From Arcuatula senhousia (lineage: Eukaryota; Mollusca; Bivalvia; Mytilida; Mytilidae): a DNA stretch of 64,000 nucleotides. The DNA is taken from positions 29,273 through 93,272 of the forward strand of contig CAXARO010000948.1 in NCBI GenBank assembly GCA_963971305.1, written 5' to 3'. The translations under genes were made by a program, and so were the position numbers. Every line of letters begins with the position of its first letter. Position 1 is the first letter of the stretch. Below, piece by piece: positions 29,764 to 39,134 of the stretch. The notes beneath the pieces are model-generated. The model searched no databases. It worked only from the letters and a program-made list of their open reading frames with translations, and was not told where the DNA came from.

Positions 29764-30231
29764 ACATGTCGCCAACGTCGCCAACATTATACACACCCCC
29801 TCTCATAATGTCGTTATGTCGGTAAACCTTCACGAACACCCCCCTGTTCGGTAACGTCGCCATCGTCGGAAACCTTCTCGAACACACACTGTTCGGTAAC
29901 GTCGCCATCGTCGGAAACCTTCACGAACAGACCCCTGTTCGGTAACGTCGCCATCGTCGGGAACCTTCTCGAACAGACCCCTGTTCGGTAACGTCACCAT
30001 CGTCGGAAACCTTCACGAACACCCCCCTGTTCGGTAACGTCGCCATCGTCGGTAACCTTCTCGAACAGCCCCCTGTTCGGTAACGTCGCCATCATGGGAA
30101 ACCTTCACGAACACCCCCCTGTTCGGTAACGTCGCCATCGTCGGTAACCTTCTCGAACAGCCCCCTGTTCGGTAACGTCGCCATCATCGGAAACCTTCTT
30201 GACCACCTCCTGTTCGGTAACATTATATACC
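29764..30231 (+). repeat. Left subterminal minisatellite, 46-bp unit
   Basis: GTTCGGTAACGTCGCC recurs, with small changes, at 29846, 29891, 29937, 29983, 30029, 30075, 30121, 30167 and 30212: spacing 45-46 bp, nine copies. Many units contain GAACAG..CTGTTC, a short hairpin with a C-rich loop. Alternate units favour CTTCACGAAC or CTTCTCGAAC, a hint of a 92-bp dimer. It is the inverted counterpart of the repeats at 44412-44755. Confidence 0.9.
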
Positions 30232-30383
30232 TTTCAGGCTTTGAGTGTTTTGAGATCAATCATTACATATATCTCTGACATTCTGTGGAGTTACATGTAC
30301 ATGTAATTCATGCTACAAATGTACTTGTGTTTATTTATATCTTTTATAAAACAAGTAAATCTGTGAGCTAATGCTCACTAGTG
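30232..30383. other. Short AT-rich spacer with hairpin GTGAGC-TAAT-GCTCAC
   Basis: Contains ACATGTACATGTAA and a perfect 6-bp stem at 30363-30378 just outside the pearl-like element. The hairpin may belong to that element's left end. Confidence 0.4.
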
Positions 30384-30437
30384 ATACCCCCGCTCCCCAA
30401 ACTAAGCCATGCATACAAGCTTGAATACTCTGCAGAC

Positions 30438-31066
30438 AGGAAGTAGTTGACCTAGGAACATAAAATCACTAAACACCATATGGAACTATAGGATAAAGCT
30501 ATATACAAAATATCAGACCTCTATCTCATGTAGTTGCTTGGGAAACTGTGACGGAAAATTTGCATTTATGTCCATTATGTGTAAAAACCTAAGTATTCCG
30601 TAAACAGGAAGTAGTCTACCTACGACCATAAAATCGGTATACATCATATGGTCCTATATGATAAAGCTGTATACAAAATATCAGACCTCTATCTCATGTA
30701 GTTGCTTGGGAAAATGTGACGGAAATTTTGCATTTATGTCCATTATGTGTAAAAACCTAAGTATTCGGTAAACAGGAAGTAGATTACCAAGGAGCATAAA
30801 ATCGGTATACACCATATGGTACTATAGGATAAAGCTATATACAAAATATCAGACCTCTATCTCATGTAGTTGCTTGGGAAAATGTGACAGAAATTTTGCA
30901 TATATGTCCATTATGTGTAAAAACCTAAGTATTCGGTAAACAGGAAGTAAACTACCTAGGAGCATAAAATCGGTATACACCATATGGTACTATAGGATAA
31001 AGCTATATACAAAATATCAAAACTCTATCTCATGTAGTTGCTTAGAAAACTGTGACGGAAGTTTTG
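30438..31066 (+). repeat. 168-bp tandem core repeats, four copies
   Basis: AGGAAGTAG or a close variant recurs at 30438, 30606, 30774 and 30942, exactly 168 bp apart. Each unit carries CATATGG..CTATA and CTCATGTAGTTGCTTGG. Copies differ at several positions, so this core is older than the satellite homogenisation. Confidence 0.92.
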
Positions 31067-31068
31067 TT

Positions 31069-31114
31069 ACGGACGGACGAACGGACGGACGGACGGACGG
31101 ACGGACGAACGGAC
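31069..31114 (+). repeat. ACGG tetranucleotide microsatellite
   Basis: About eleven ACGG/ACGA units in a row next to the tandem core, as in pearl-type elements. Confidence 0.95.
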
Positions 31115-31183
31115 AAGGGTAAAACAGTATACCCCCCTCTTCTTCGAAGCGGGGGTATAACCTCTTCTTCGAAGCGGGGGTAT

Positions 31184-31545
31184 AATTACATTTCCTAAAT
31201 CAAATCAATTACCACATTCAATAATAAAATCATTTCTAGATGTTAATAAAACTTGCGAAGAGTTAACCTATTTTGTCGTCAGACTGTAGAGAATCAGGAT
31301 AAAATATGAACTACAGTCTACATTCTATCTTTGCATGCTTTTAAGATGCAACTGGCAAAATTGTAAATAGTATAAACTAAAGACAATATATGTAACAATA
31401 AAAAGCCTGTGAAAATTTTATTGAAAGGTAAACATCATATCTGTATGAATTGTAGGCTACTTCATGTTGACTTATTTAATCAACATGTCAGACAAATGAG
31501 GTGACCTGTGTCATACTAAATTTGAAACGTTTTTAAACATTTGAT
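31184..31545. other. AT-rich sequence without gene; one 9-bp inverted repeat
   Basis: AGACTGTAG (31281-31289) pairs with CTACAGTCT (31311-31319) around a 21-nt loop. Nothing else is recognised. Confidence 0.5.
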
Positions 31546-32058
31546 ATGTTTATAATTTGTTTGGGGTTTTTTTCTCGTTCTTTTTTAAAATACAAATTAA
31601 GGTGCCATTTTTATCATGTTCTTCTGGACATGTGTGTGCAATTCATTTTACCCTATTCTTATCTCGTGAAACATTACTTGAATGTACATGCACTTCTGTT
31701 TGGACTTTGTTTTGACAGGGGTTATAATTGTAGGGGTCAGGAACGTATTAAAGAGCTCTATAAGATTTCTGTTCGGAATTTTCTAGACTCTACTTTAAAA
31801 TTATACGAATATACGAATAAACTTTTATACAGTTTCTGACACATAAACATACACAGACATAAAACAATAATACATAGTTACAAGTAAAGAAAAATTAAGG
31901 GTCCCCTGTTCTCAGTTCAAAATACTTCTTTTTATTATAAAGGATCCTATAGTTTATTTACTTGCAATGTTATGTCGGTGTTAAAAGCTCGCTAGTTAGA
32001 GCTTGTGTTTTCTTGTTCTGTAATGTACCGACTCTAAATAGAACTTTGATTGATTGAT
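31546..32058 (+). mobile_element. Probable LINE 3' end with (TTGA)n tail
   Basis: A 97-codon open frame (31546-31839) ends in RIKELYKISVRNFLDSTLKL and a TGA stop. About 200 bp of AT-rich sequence follow, then ACTTTGATTGATTGATTGG at 32041-32059. A short C-terminal tail, a UTR and a simple tandem tail fit a 5'-truncated non-LTR retrotransposon of the CR1/L2/RTE type. The protein part has no diagnostic motif, so the call is weak. It stands tail to tail with the minus-strand LINE remnant that follows. Confidence 0.35.
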
Positions 32059-32059
32059 T

Positions 32060-32990
32060 GGTGTTGAGGGGTTTAACAAATAAGTTACTTTTTCTTCATC
32101 ATTCAGATTATTGAATGGTATGTGTTCTAAAGATATAAAGTTAAAATAGGTTACTCTTAATTAAGTTTGCATTATAAGTACATCTTAGTAAAAATTAAAT
32201 GATTCTCGTCGTCCAATACCTGAAATTTTGAACATAATCTTTCTTCTCTAGGAATTTTAAAGTGCCTTAATTCCTTTTAAAAAGGCTTTTTCAATTAATA
32301 GTTTGTGGTCAATGAATCAGTTTCCTGAATTCAAAGTTTGAAATTGAGAGATATGGTTTTATTTTTAAGACTGGATTTAACTTTTTATAGAAATTTAGTT
32401 TACTTTTATCATCAATAATATTCATTTTGGTTTTTTTTTTATAATATTTTCATAGAATGAGTTTATTTGAGTTTTTACATATCTTTTTATGTTTTTCAGT
32501 TGTTTTACTTCCGTACAAGTCTCCAGTCTTTCTAAATCAATATTTGTTTCAAAAAGTACGTTCCTTTTTCATCTAGTATTTTAGTTAATTGGAAAGATTC
32601 ACTTAATAGAGGGTTTAGATTTGTAGTGAAAAAGCATACTAGTAATAGTTAATATTTCGATATGACATTCAATGGGCATTCTACCCAGTTCTTGTCTAGT
32701 TCCAAAATTTGAAGCATTCCTATATTAATGCCAAGTGAATTTTTGAAATATGCAAGATGCAGATTTATCAATAAAATGGAAAGGGTCTACATTTTTCCCT
32801 GAGACCAGGGCTCTGTTTTTAGCATTAAAGTAGCAACTATACGTCCCGCTATACGTACGAGTCTAAAAATGTAATTTCAGAATTGTATGTTAAGATAGGT
32901 CTTACTAGTGTGTCAAAGAGGTTATTAGAAACATTTACTGGAAGATTACTTAGAGAATTGGTATAAGACTTTATAGAAAATAATACCCTT
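32060..32990 (-). pseudogene. Decayed LINE ORF2 C-terminal region
   Basis: Read on the minus strand with frameshifts, short runs match the C-terminal part of mollusc non-LTR retrotransposon ORF2. Near 32700 is LELDKNWVECPLNVI, resembling the 'ELGR-PL-I' segment. At 32180-32300 is FKIPREERLCSKF followed by DDENHLIF, resembling the 'IP-EERLC--C---ENHF' knuckle region with its second and fourth ligands lost. At 32070-32130 is NNLNDEEKVTYLLNP. The order from high to low coordinate is correct for the family, which is the main support. The reverse transcriptase core is missing. It is a dead 5'-truncated copy with many stops. Confidence 0.55.
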
Positions 32991-33017
32991 TTTGTCTATT
33001 TGGTTAATTCTGTTGTA

Positions 33018-33250
33018 CTATGGCTCATGTAACCTATAGGCTGTATAGCCTCTGCAGCGACTATATGTTACCAATAATGGTAAAGACTCGCTATGTGCCA
33101 TGGGTCGTCCAGCCCATGACACACCACCGCCAGTGTTAGCTGCTCCATTATATATAGTATCCTTTGTTATCGATGGATGCAGGGCCCGTCTTCCACCACG
33201 GGGAGGTACTGGTCGGAATTCTGGAAGACTCTCATTATTAAAAATAAGTA
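33018..33250 (-). pseudogene. Exon-like segment ending in a stop, product unknown
   Basis: The minus strand has an open frame containing FRPVPPRGGRRALHPSI, then NGAANTGGGVSWAGRPM and ending in YTAYRLHEP and TAG at 33018. Composition is far less AT-rich than the flanks. Upstream on the minus strand TTAATAATGAGAGTCTTCCAG looks like a splice acceptor, so it could be a terminal coding exon of about 70 codons. The open frame formally extends to 33410, but that AT-rich N-terminal part is probably intron-like. I do not recognise the protein. The plus-strand frame at 33100-33375 is its shadow. Confidence 0.35.
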
Positions 33251-33410
33251 TATTATATATAAGTTGGGAGAAATTGATCTGGACGGATTCGCTAAATTCA
33301 TTGGTTCCTATAAGCCGCGTATGGTCACATGCAAATATTGACATTGTACATGTGCACACACTTTCTCTGACGTAGAAGATGGTCCGTTTGATAGCCGTAA
33401 ATAGTGACAT

Positions 33411-34665
33411 GCCTCAGTGATAAAATTGAGTCAAAAGAGAAAACTGAGAAAATAATTACTAATTGTTTATTGTTATCTCTGGGAAAAAGAAAAAAAAGCT
33501 AAAAAATAAATCATCGTTTACATTTAAATATACTTTATCATTACACCAAACAACTATAAATAAACAAAGGGCATAGAAGGCCTTGATATCCCTCTTTTAT
33601 CGCGTATTGCCTAACTATGCAGTGTCGACTGCTGCAGCATGCATTACTACATAGGAATGGTCCTGGTGTGTGATTTATGAACAAATTTATACAAAAAGAC
33701 TGTCATGACAATGCGAAGTTCAACCTTAAAAAAAAAATTAAAAAAACAAAAGCAAACAAACAACAACAAAAACAAAACAAACAAACAAAATAATACCATC
33801 GACTTTAAATTTGAATTATAAATTATTATATGCATTTTAAGTAGACCTTGGACCTATTCATGATTTCATTGACTTTACCGTTTGTCATGTGATTTTATGT
33901 GAACTGTGTAGCATGCACCTTTTCCACAGATATAGATCTCATTATTTTCTATTTGATTAGTTATCATACTGTTATAAACATTGACCTATTTGATAATAAG
34001 AAGAATGGATGAGATTATTGGGGATCAAGATCTCAAATATTCATGAAACTCATGACTCATGCAACTGAGACCTTGTATATAATATCTGTGGTCTCTGTAC
34101 CATTGTAACATATGGTTATGAAAAAAAAGTAAAGTTAAAGTTGAAGAGTGAAAAAACCAAACACTACTGTTGTTTCTAGAAATAACTAAATTCTAAAAAC
34201 TATCTCAAGTCATATATTAAGTAAATCTATATATAAATGTATGGATCAAAGGCTGACAAACTTAGATCAGTGTAAGAATATATGATAAGAAATAGGAATC
34301 CAGTTTTTTGAAACATTCAATATAACAGACAAGCACTATTCAAGACTGAGGCACTTTAAAAAAATGTTTATAAATAGCCTACCCAAGTATGTTGTCAGTT
34401 GGTTGGATATATATTTTTAAGAATGAAGAACTTTGGTTGAGTTCCAGGTTAAGTGAATGTCCTCATATTGTGCTACATGTTAGGGGTCAATTTTATTTCA
34501 CCACTGAATGTGTTTTGGGTATTATGATGACTTTGAAGCAGCAAAGAGGCACCAATAGGGCACTCTAGAGTCAAAAGTCAAAAAAGGGCAAAAACAAAAA
34601 CAAAAAACAAACAGTAAACAGCACTAAACATTAAAATACAATGTCAATGTAGTCAATCCTTCTCA
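33411..34665. other. AT-rich non-coding stretch with A-rich simple sequence
   Basis: Contains an A-rich (CAAA)n-like tract at about 33725-33790 and a second short one at about 34585-34615. No coding segment, RNA gene or clear element end is seen. The 62-codon minus-strand frame over the A-rich tract is low-complexity and not a gene. Confidence 0.6.
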
Positions 34666-34769
34666 ATTGTTTTTGCATAGTTCAATTGTCTTAATTCAAT
34701 CCATTGATGTCCCGTATCATATAAATCGAGTTACATGTGTTATAATGATTCAATTATTACTATGGTATC

Positions 34770-34804
34770 AGCGGGGATATACTAGTATTACTGGTATCCC
34801 CGCT
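34770..34804. other. Hairpin with element-like ends
   Basis: AGCGGGGATA (34770-34779) pairs perfectly with TATCCCCGCT (34795-34804). The arms resemble the pearl-like element ends (AGCGGGGGTAT/ATACCCCCGCT), so this may be a collapsed copy of such an element. Confidence 0.55.
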
Positions 34805-34929
34805 GTAAGGGTATCACAAAACACACTAATGGGTATGTACATATTCATCTCTTATAATGAGGGGGTGCTTTTTACAATCGCTTCTCAGACCAATTGACAA
34901 AGATAGATCAAAATGAGCGTAGTATCTGA

Positions 34930-35110
34930 TAGAGGGGTGTCGCTTGCTACGGTGCCCTCCGGTGCCCTCCGCTGCGCTGTATGCTGAAGATAAAGATCAA
35001 TCTGGTATTGCTTCCAGAATAGTAAAGTAAAGTCAAGTCCTCGGGGTGTCGCCCTCCGCTATGCCAAGGCATCGCTCCGCCGGGCGACTGCGCTGCGCAG
35101 CCTCATTATT
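34930..35110. repeat. GC-rich hairpin cluster
   Basis: A GC-rich island in AT-rich surroundings. It holds a duplicated CGGTGCCCTCC, GTCGCCC (35048-35054) pairing with GGGCGAC (35082-35088), a nested ATGCC/GGCAT pair and the palindrome GCTGCGCAGC. It is probably the folded end of a short non-autonomous element; the family is not identified. Confidence 0.5.
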
Positions 35111-35516
35111 GACCCAAGAAAGTACACATGAAACTGTATCCCAAGTTTCAATTGGAAGTTACAGACTCTGGAGGCCAAGCCCTAGGTACTCCTTTTTGAC
35201 CCTTTTTCAGTCCATGGTTTGATGTGAGAAATTTCATAAAAGGCAAACTTGCATCTAATAATGGATTCCAAGTCATGTTCTACCATTGTACAGGCATCTC
35301 ATGTACCCCAATTTACATCACTAGATTATACATAGTGACCCCGAAAGAATTTTTTATCAGAGAAACATAATGAGTTTGAATTTGAATTTATTTATGAGAA
35401 TTGGACGTCGATTTTAAGGTAACTTATTTGACTCTTTTAACAATTTAGTTAAATTGAGTCAATTGAACTCATATGTCAATCCAGTCAATTCAGTCAAAAC
35501 AGCAATTCTGCACCAT
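35111..35516. other. Non-coding stretch, nothing recognised
   Basis: Ordinary AT-rich sequence. GTCAATTGAACTCATATGTCAATCC-type short repeats lie just before the minisatellite. No gene or element end is seen. Confidence 0.5.
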
Positions 35517-36640
35517 TATGACCCTAACCTTATAGTCGAGGTGGCTCCCTGATGCTAACATATTGAAATGTTAACCCTAACCTGATAGTCGAAGCGGCTC
35601 CCTGATGTTAACCTGATAGTCGAGACGGCTGTCTGATGCTAACCTATTGAAATTCTTACCCTAACCTGATAGTCGAGGCGGCTCCCTGAATCTATCTTAT
35701 GGAAATGCCAACCCTTACATGATAAGCGAGGCGGCTCCCTGATGTAACCTTTTGAAATGCTAACCCTAACCCGATAGTCGACGCGGCTCCCTGGTGCTAA
35801 GATATTGAAATTCTAACCCTAATCTGATAGTTGATGTGGCTCCCAAATGCTAACCCTAGCCTGATAGTCGAGGCGGCTCCCTGAATCTATCTTATGGAAA
35901 TGCCAACCCTTACATGATAGGCGAGGCGGCTCCCTGATGTAACCTTTTGAAATGCTAACCCTAACTTGATAGTCGACGCGGCTCCCTGGTGCTAAGCTAT
36001 TGAAATTCTAACCCTAATCTGATAGTTGATGTGGCTCCCAAATGCTAACCTATTGAAATGCTAACCCTAACCTGATAGTCGAGGCGGCTCCTTGATGTAA
36101 CCTTTTGAAATGCTTACCCTAACCTGATAGTAGAGGCGTCTCCCTGTTGTAACCTTTTGAGATGCTAACCCTAACCTGATAGTCGACGCGGCTCCCTGGT
36201 GCTAAGCTATTGAAATGCTAACCCTAACCTGATAGTCGAGGCGGCTCCCACTGAATGCCAACCTATTGAAATGATAACCCTAACCTGATAGTCGACGCAG
36301 CTCCCTGGTGCTAACCTATTGAAATGCTAACCTTAACTTGATAGTCGAGGCGGCTGCCTAATGTAACCTAATAAAATGCTAACCCTAACCTGTTAGTCGA
36401 CGCGGCTCCCTGATGCTAAGCTATTGAAATCGGCTAACCCTAACCCACGGGCCCTAACCTGATAGTCGAGGCGGCTCCCTGATGCTAACATGTTAGTCGG
36501 AACGACTCCCTGACGCTTACATGATAGGCAAGTCGGCTCCTTGATGCTAAACCTTAAAGTCGAGGCTGCTCCCTAATGCTAACCTATTGAAATGCTTACT
36601 GGCCCTAACCTGATAGATGCTAAACTGATAGTTTATACGG
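35517..36640 (+). repeat. Degenerate 53-bp minisatellite carrying telomere-like CCCTAACC
   Basis: About 20 imperfect units of the form CTAACCCTAACCTGATAGTC, GAGGCGGCTCCCTGATG, CTAACCTATTGAAATG. Most units contain CCCTAACC, one and a third copies of the animal telomere repeat. There is higher-order structure: CTGAATCTATCTTATGG recurs at 35686 and 35881, a 195-bp block of several units copied almost exactly. The array stops within a few bases of the inner element's left end. Confidence 0.9.
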
Positions 36641-36641
36641 C

Positions 36642-36646
36642 AGTAT
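36642..36646 (+). repeat. Candidate 5-bp target duplication AGTAT, left
   Basis: AGTAT directly precedes the inverted repeat that starts CACGGCTGG at 36647. The same AGTAT follows the right end at 43402-43406. A 5-bp match at a preset place has about a 1 in 1000 chance. Confidence 0.6.
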
Positions 36647-37160
36647 CACGGCTGGTCATCTCCTCACTCATAATATTTTCTTATGAAAACAATTCCGTGA
36701 GAAAAACTTCCGGTTATGAGAGAGAAAAGGGAATACGTCCACTTCAAACTGTACGTGTGTCACATTTAGAATGTTTTATCAAATAGTTGTAGCGTATATC
36801 GAAAAAAGGAGAATGTCATGCAGTGTAAAAATGATTTTTACAATAACTTTAAGTCATCGGAATGTCAGTGGTAGCACTATCCGTTCTAATTTCATTTTCC
36901 CGTGGCTGAAGGAGTGGAAAATTTTTGACAAAAACTTTTCACGAGTCTTGTTCCGATGCTTTCCGTCAATTTGAAGTTGTTCTTATTGGTGCACTAATAC
37001 CAGATGTTGCCCTAAACTGTTTGAAAAGAAGTAAAGTGTCTAAATTTGCCGTTTGGGGATAATATGACGAAAAAACGTAAATATGATGAGAGAGAGGATT
37101 GGTTGTGCGGGAGAAAATGCACTATGAGTGAGAAAAAACTTGTAAATGAATTAATGGTAC
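36647..37160 (+). repeat. Left long inverted-repeat arm of inner element
   Basis: Pairs with 42880-43401. The first 175 bases differ at about six positions; small indels occur further in. It holds short open frames (36771-36974, and from 37064 one starting MTKKRKYDEREDWLCGRKC). The latter is kept in the other arm with a D-to-E change and then diverges, so it might be a relic of a protein start with a basic KKRK stretch, or chance. Confidence 0.85.
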
Positions 37161-37589
37161 TACAATGTGTTCTATCTAGAGTTTTTTGTTCGTATTTCAC
37201 ATATATAGTCCTAAATAAGATGTATCCTATTGAAATATAAACAAACAATAGAAACACAATCAAACAAACACCAAATAAATAAACAGCAACAGCAACAATA
37301 CAAATTAAATGCAATTAAGAATATAATTATGCTTTTGACATTTTTTAATTATCAAATTTTAAAAACGCAAGATTCGTCACGGATAATGGCTATGTTTTGA
37401 CGTTCTGCAAGACGATGTTTATGAAGAAACGCTGGTTCCGCCATCATCATTATACACTAGCTTGTCTTTGCTTTTGTTTCTTGAGTTTAGTTTAATAATA
37501 TTTTATTGCAAATATAGCAAATTGATTGGACATTATGTTACACCAACATATTGATTGCATTTTCCATGAATGTACAATACCAAAATATG
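37161..37589. other. AT-rich interior sequence, possible LINE 3' UTR on minus strand
   Basis: Low-complexity AAACAAACAATAG and AAATAAATAAAC runs at 37237-37285. It follows, on the minus strand, the LINE relic of the next entry and could be its 3' UTR. No other gene is seen. Confidence 0.35.
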
Positions 37590-38170
37590 ACAATTAACGA
37601 CATTCAGGTTACATAAATAGCAGGACATTTTTCGTGCATGGTATAGACTTTATTGACCTGTTGGAAATCTATTCGGCCTATAAACGCACGTACGACATAA
37701 TGTACCTCAACTGTTGCATTTTCATTTTCATTTTGAAAAAGAATATATTCGATACCAATCATTAAAGGTGACATATGTTGCATCAAAAAATTTCAAAGTC
37801 AGAGGTCGTGTGCAGTAATCTCATTAAATTTTGTACATCTTTGAACTTCATATAAAGGACACTCCAGGTAAAAATGATATGCATCTTCATATGGCGGCAG
37901 CCCCACACATGCACATGGAGTTTTCAATTATGAGTATTCTATATAAATCATAATTCAAATAACTGCATCAGTGACGTATTCTAGAATGGATAATATCTAA
38001 CTTTCTTGGCCCTTCGATGAAGTAAATATTTGTATGACTTAAGAAGAGGTTTTTTAAAGTTAAATTTGAAACTTTCGAACACCAGTATTTGGGTACGTAT
38101 TCCTAAAAAAATGCAAGGTTGTTCCAGATGGATCCTGTAGACGGAACAAAATATTTGGATTAACATTTAG
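37590..38170 (-). pseudogene. Decayed LINE ORF2 C-terminal region with zinc knuckle
   Basis: On the minus strand, runs in changing frames give a leucine- and lysine-rich segment (37981-38166, with PLLKSYKYLLHRRAKKV), then CACVGLPPYEDAYHFYLEC and CPLYEVQRCTKFNEIT near 37820-37930. They end in a segment with GIEYILFQNENENATVEVHY before a stop at 37604. The C-x-C-G ... Y-H-F-x3-C-P-L-Y pattern is the typical C-terminal knuckle of one group of non-LTR retrotransposon ORF2 proteins. Frameshifts and stops show it is dead. The reverse transcriptase core is absent (5'-truncated), and it lies head to head with the plus-strand LINE starting at 38283. Confidence 0.6.
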
Positions 38171-38282
38171 TATAGAAATTGAATGAACTGGAACATAATC
38201 TTCTTTGTTTTGTAGATTTTATCAAGTAACATTCGAGACCAAAGGTGGCAAAAACAGTCACTTAGATATTTAGGGCAAATTC

Positions 38283-39134
38283 TATTGTGCATTCTATATA
38301 ATATTTGAAACCGGTCAGTTACCAGAAAGTTGGTTAGAAGGTATCATCAAGCCAATTTATAAGAACACTGGTGACACTAAAAACCCCAAAAACTATAGAC
38401 CAATTACAATTGTAAGCTGTCTTGGTAAACTTTTTACATCTATTCTAAATAACAGATTAACATCATTCTCTGGCGAATTTTCAGTAATCAAAGAAAATCA
38501 AACAGGTTTTCGAGCTGGTTATTCAACTCTTGATAATATTTTTTCGATTTTTTCTCTGTTCAATCTGCTGAAATCAGAAAGAAAGAAGTTGTATTGTGCA
38601 TTCATTGATTTTGAAAAGGCCTTTGACAAAATATGGAGAAACGCGCTTTTTCATAAAATGCTTCTGCATAAAATCAATGGTAAAATGTATAATATTATTT
38701 TTAACATGTACCAAAACATCAAATCGTGTGTTTGTTATAACAATTGCTTCAGCGAATATTTTGATTGTGAAATGGGAGTTCGACAAGGTGAAAATCTTTC
38801 TCCCTTCCTTTTCTCAATCTATCTAAACGATTTAGAAAATTTTATGATTTCAAACATTATTGAAGGCTTACCAAGTATCTCCATTGACCTTGAAAATCAA
38901 CTTGAACTGTTTCTCAAGATTTTCATTATGTTATATGCTGATGATACAGTACTTCTTGCTGAAACAGCAGAAGACCTTCAAGCACAACTAAATGTTTTTA
39001 GCGAATATTGTGATAAATGGAAACTATCAGTTAATGTTGATAAAACTAAAGTCATGGTACTTGGTTTAGGTAGGAGACGTAATAACCTCGCGTTTACTTA
39101 CAAAAATATTAAAATTGAAATTGTGGATACATTT
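38283..39134 (+). pseudogene. Non-LTR retrotransposon (LINE) reverse transcriptase, first part
   Basis: The LINE ORF2 enzyme copies its own RNA into DNA at a nicked target. From about 38304 the frame is open without a starting ATG: ETGQLPESW, then NPKNYRPITIVSCLGKLF (early RT motifs), CAFIDFEKAFDKIW (motif A, first catalytic Asp near 38607), GVRQGENLSPFLF (motif B) and LYADDTVLLA (motif C, the two catalytic Asp at about 38940-38945), then KVMVLGLG. All three catalytic Asp are present. The endonuclease domain expected upstream is missing, so the copy is 5'-truncated. At 39134 (..VDTF) it is cut by a Penelope-like insert, and it resumes at 40451 in the matching frame. Clade is not resolved (a YRPI/YADD-type LINE without RNase H). 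Confidence 0.85.

Larger units (their letters stand above)
30384..31183 (+). mobile_element. Pearl/mgE-like non-autonomous element with tandem core and ACGG microsatellite
   Basis: The 800-bp segment starts ATACCCCCGCT (30384-30394) and ends with its reverse complement AGCGGGGGTAT (31173-31183). The core is four direct repeats of 168 bp, followed by an ACGG microsatellite and a duplicated CTTCTTCGAAGCGGGGGTAT end. This order (flank, tandem core, ACGG tract, terminal palindrome) is the architecture of the bivalve pearl elements (CvA/CvE, mgE), which are regarded as Helentron-associated non-autonomous elements. It encodes no protein. The family name rests on architecture only. Confidence 0.7.

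Noticed and set aside
33100..33375. 91-codon plus-strand gene
   Set aside because: Shadow of the better minus-strand exon-like frame; no motif of its own.
33647..33835. 62-codon minus-strand protein rich in F, L, V and C
   Set aside because: Translation of an A-rich simple repeat; low complexity only.
34667..34897. 76-codon plus-strand gene
   Set aside because: Spans the hairpin at 34770-34804 and has no recognisable feature.
38574..38786. Minus-strand 70-codon gene
   Set aside because: Antisense to the well-supported LINE reverse transcriptase core.
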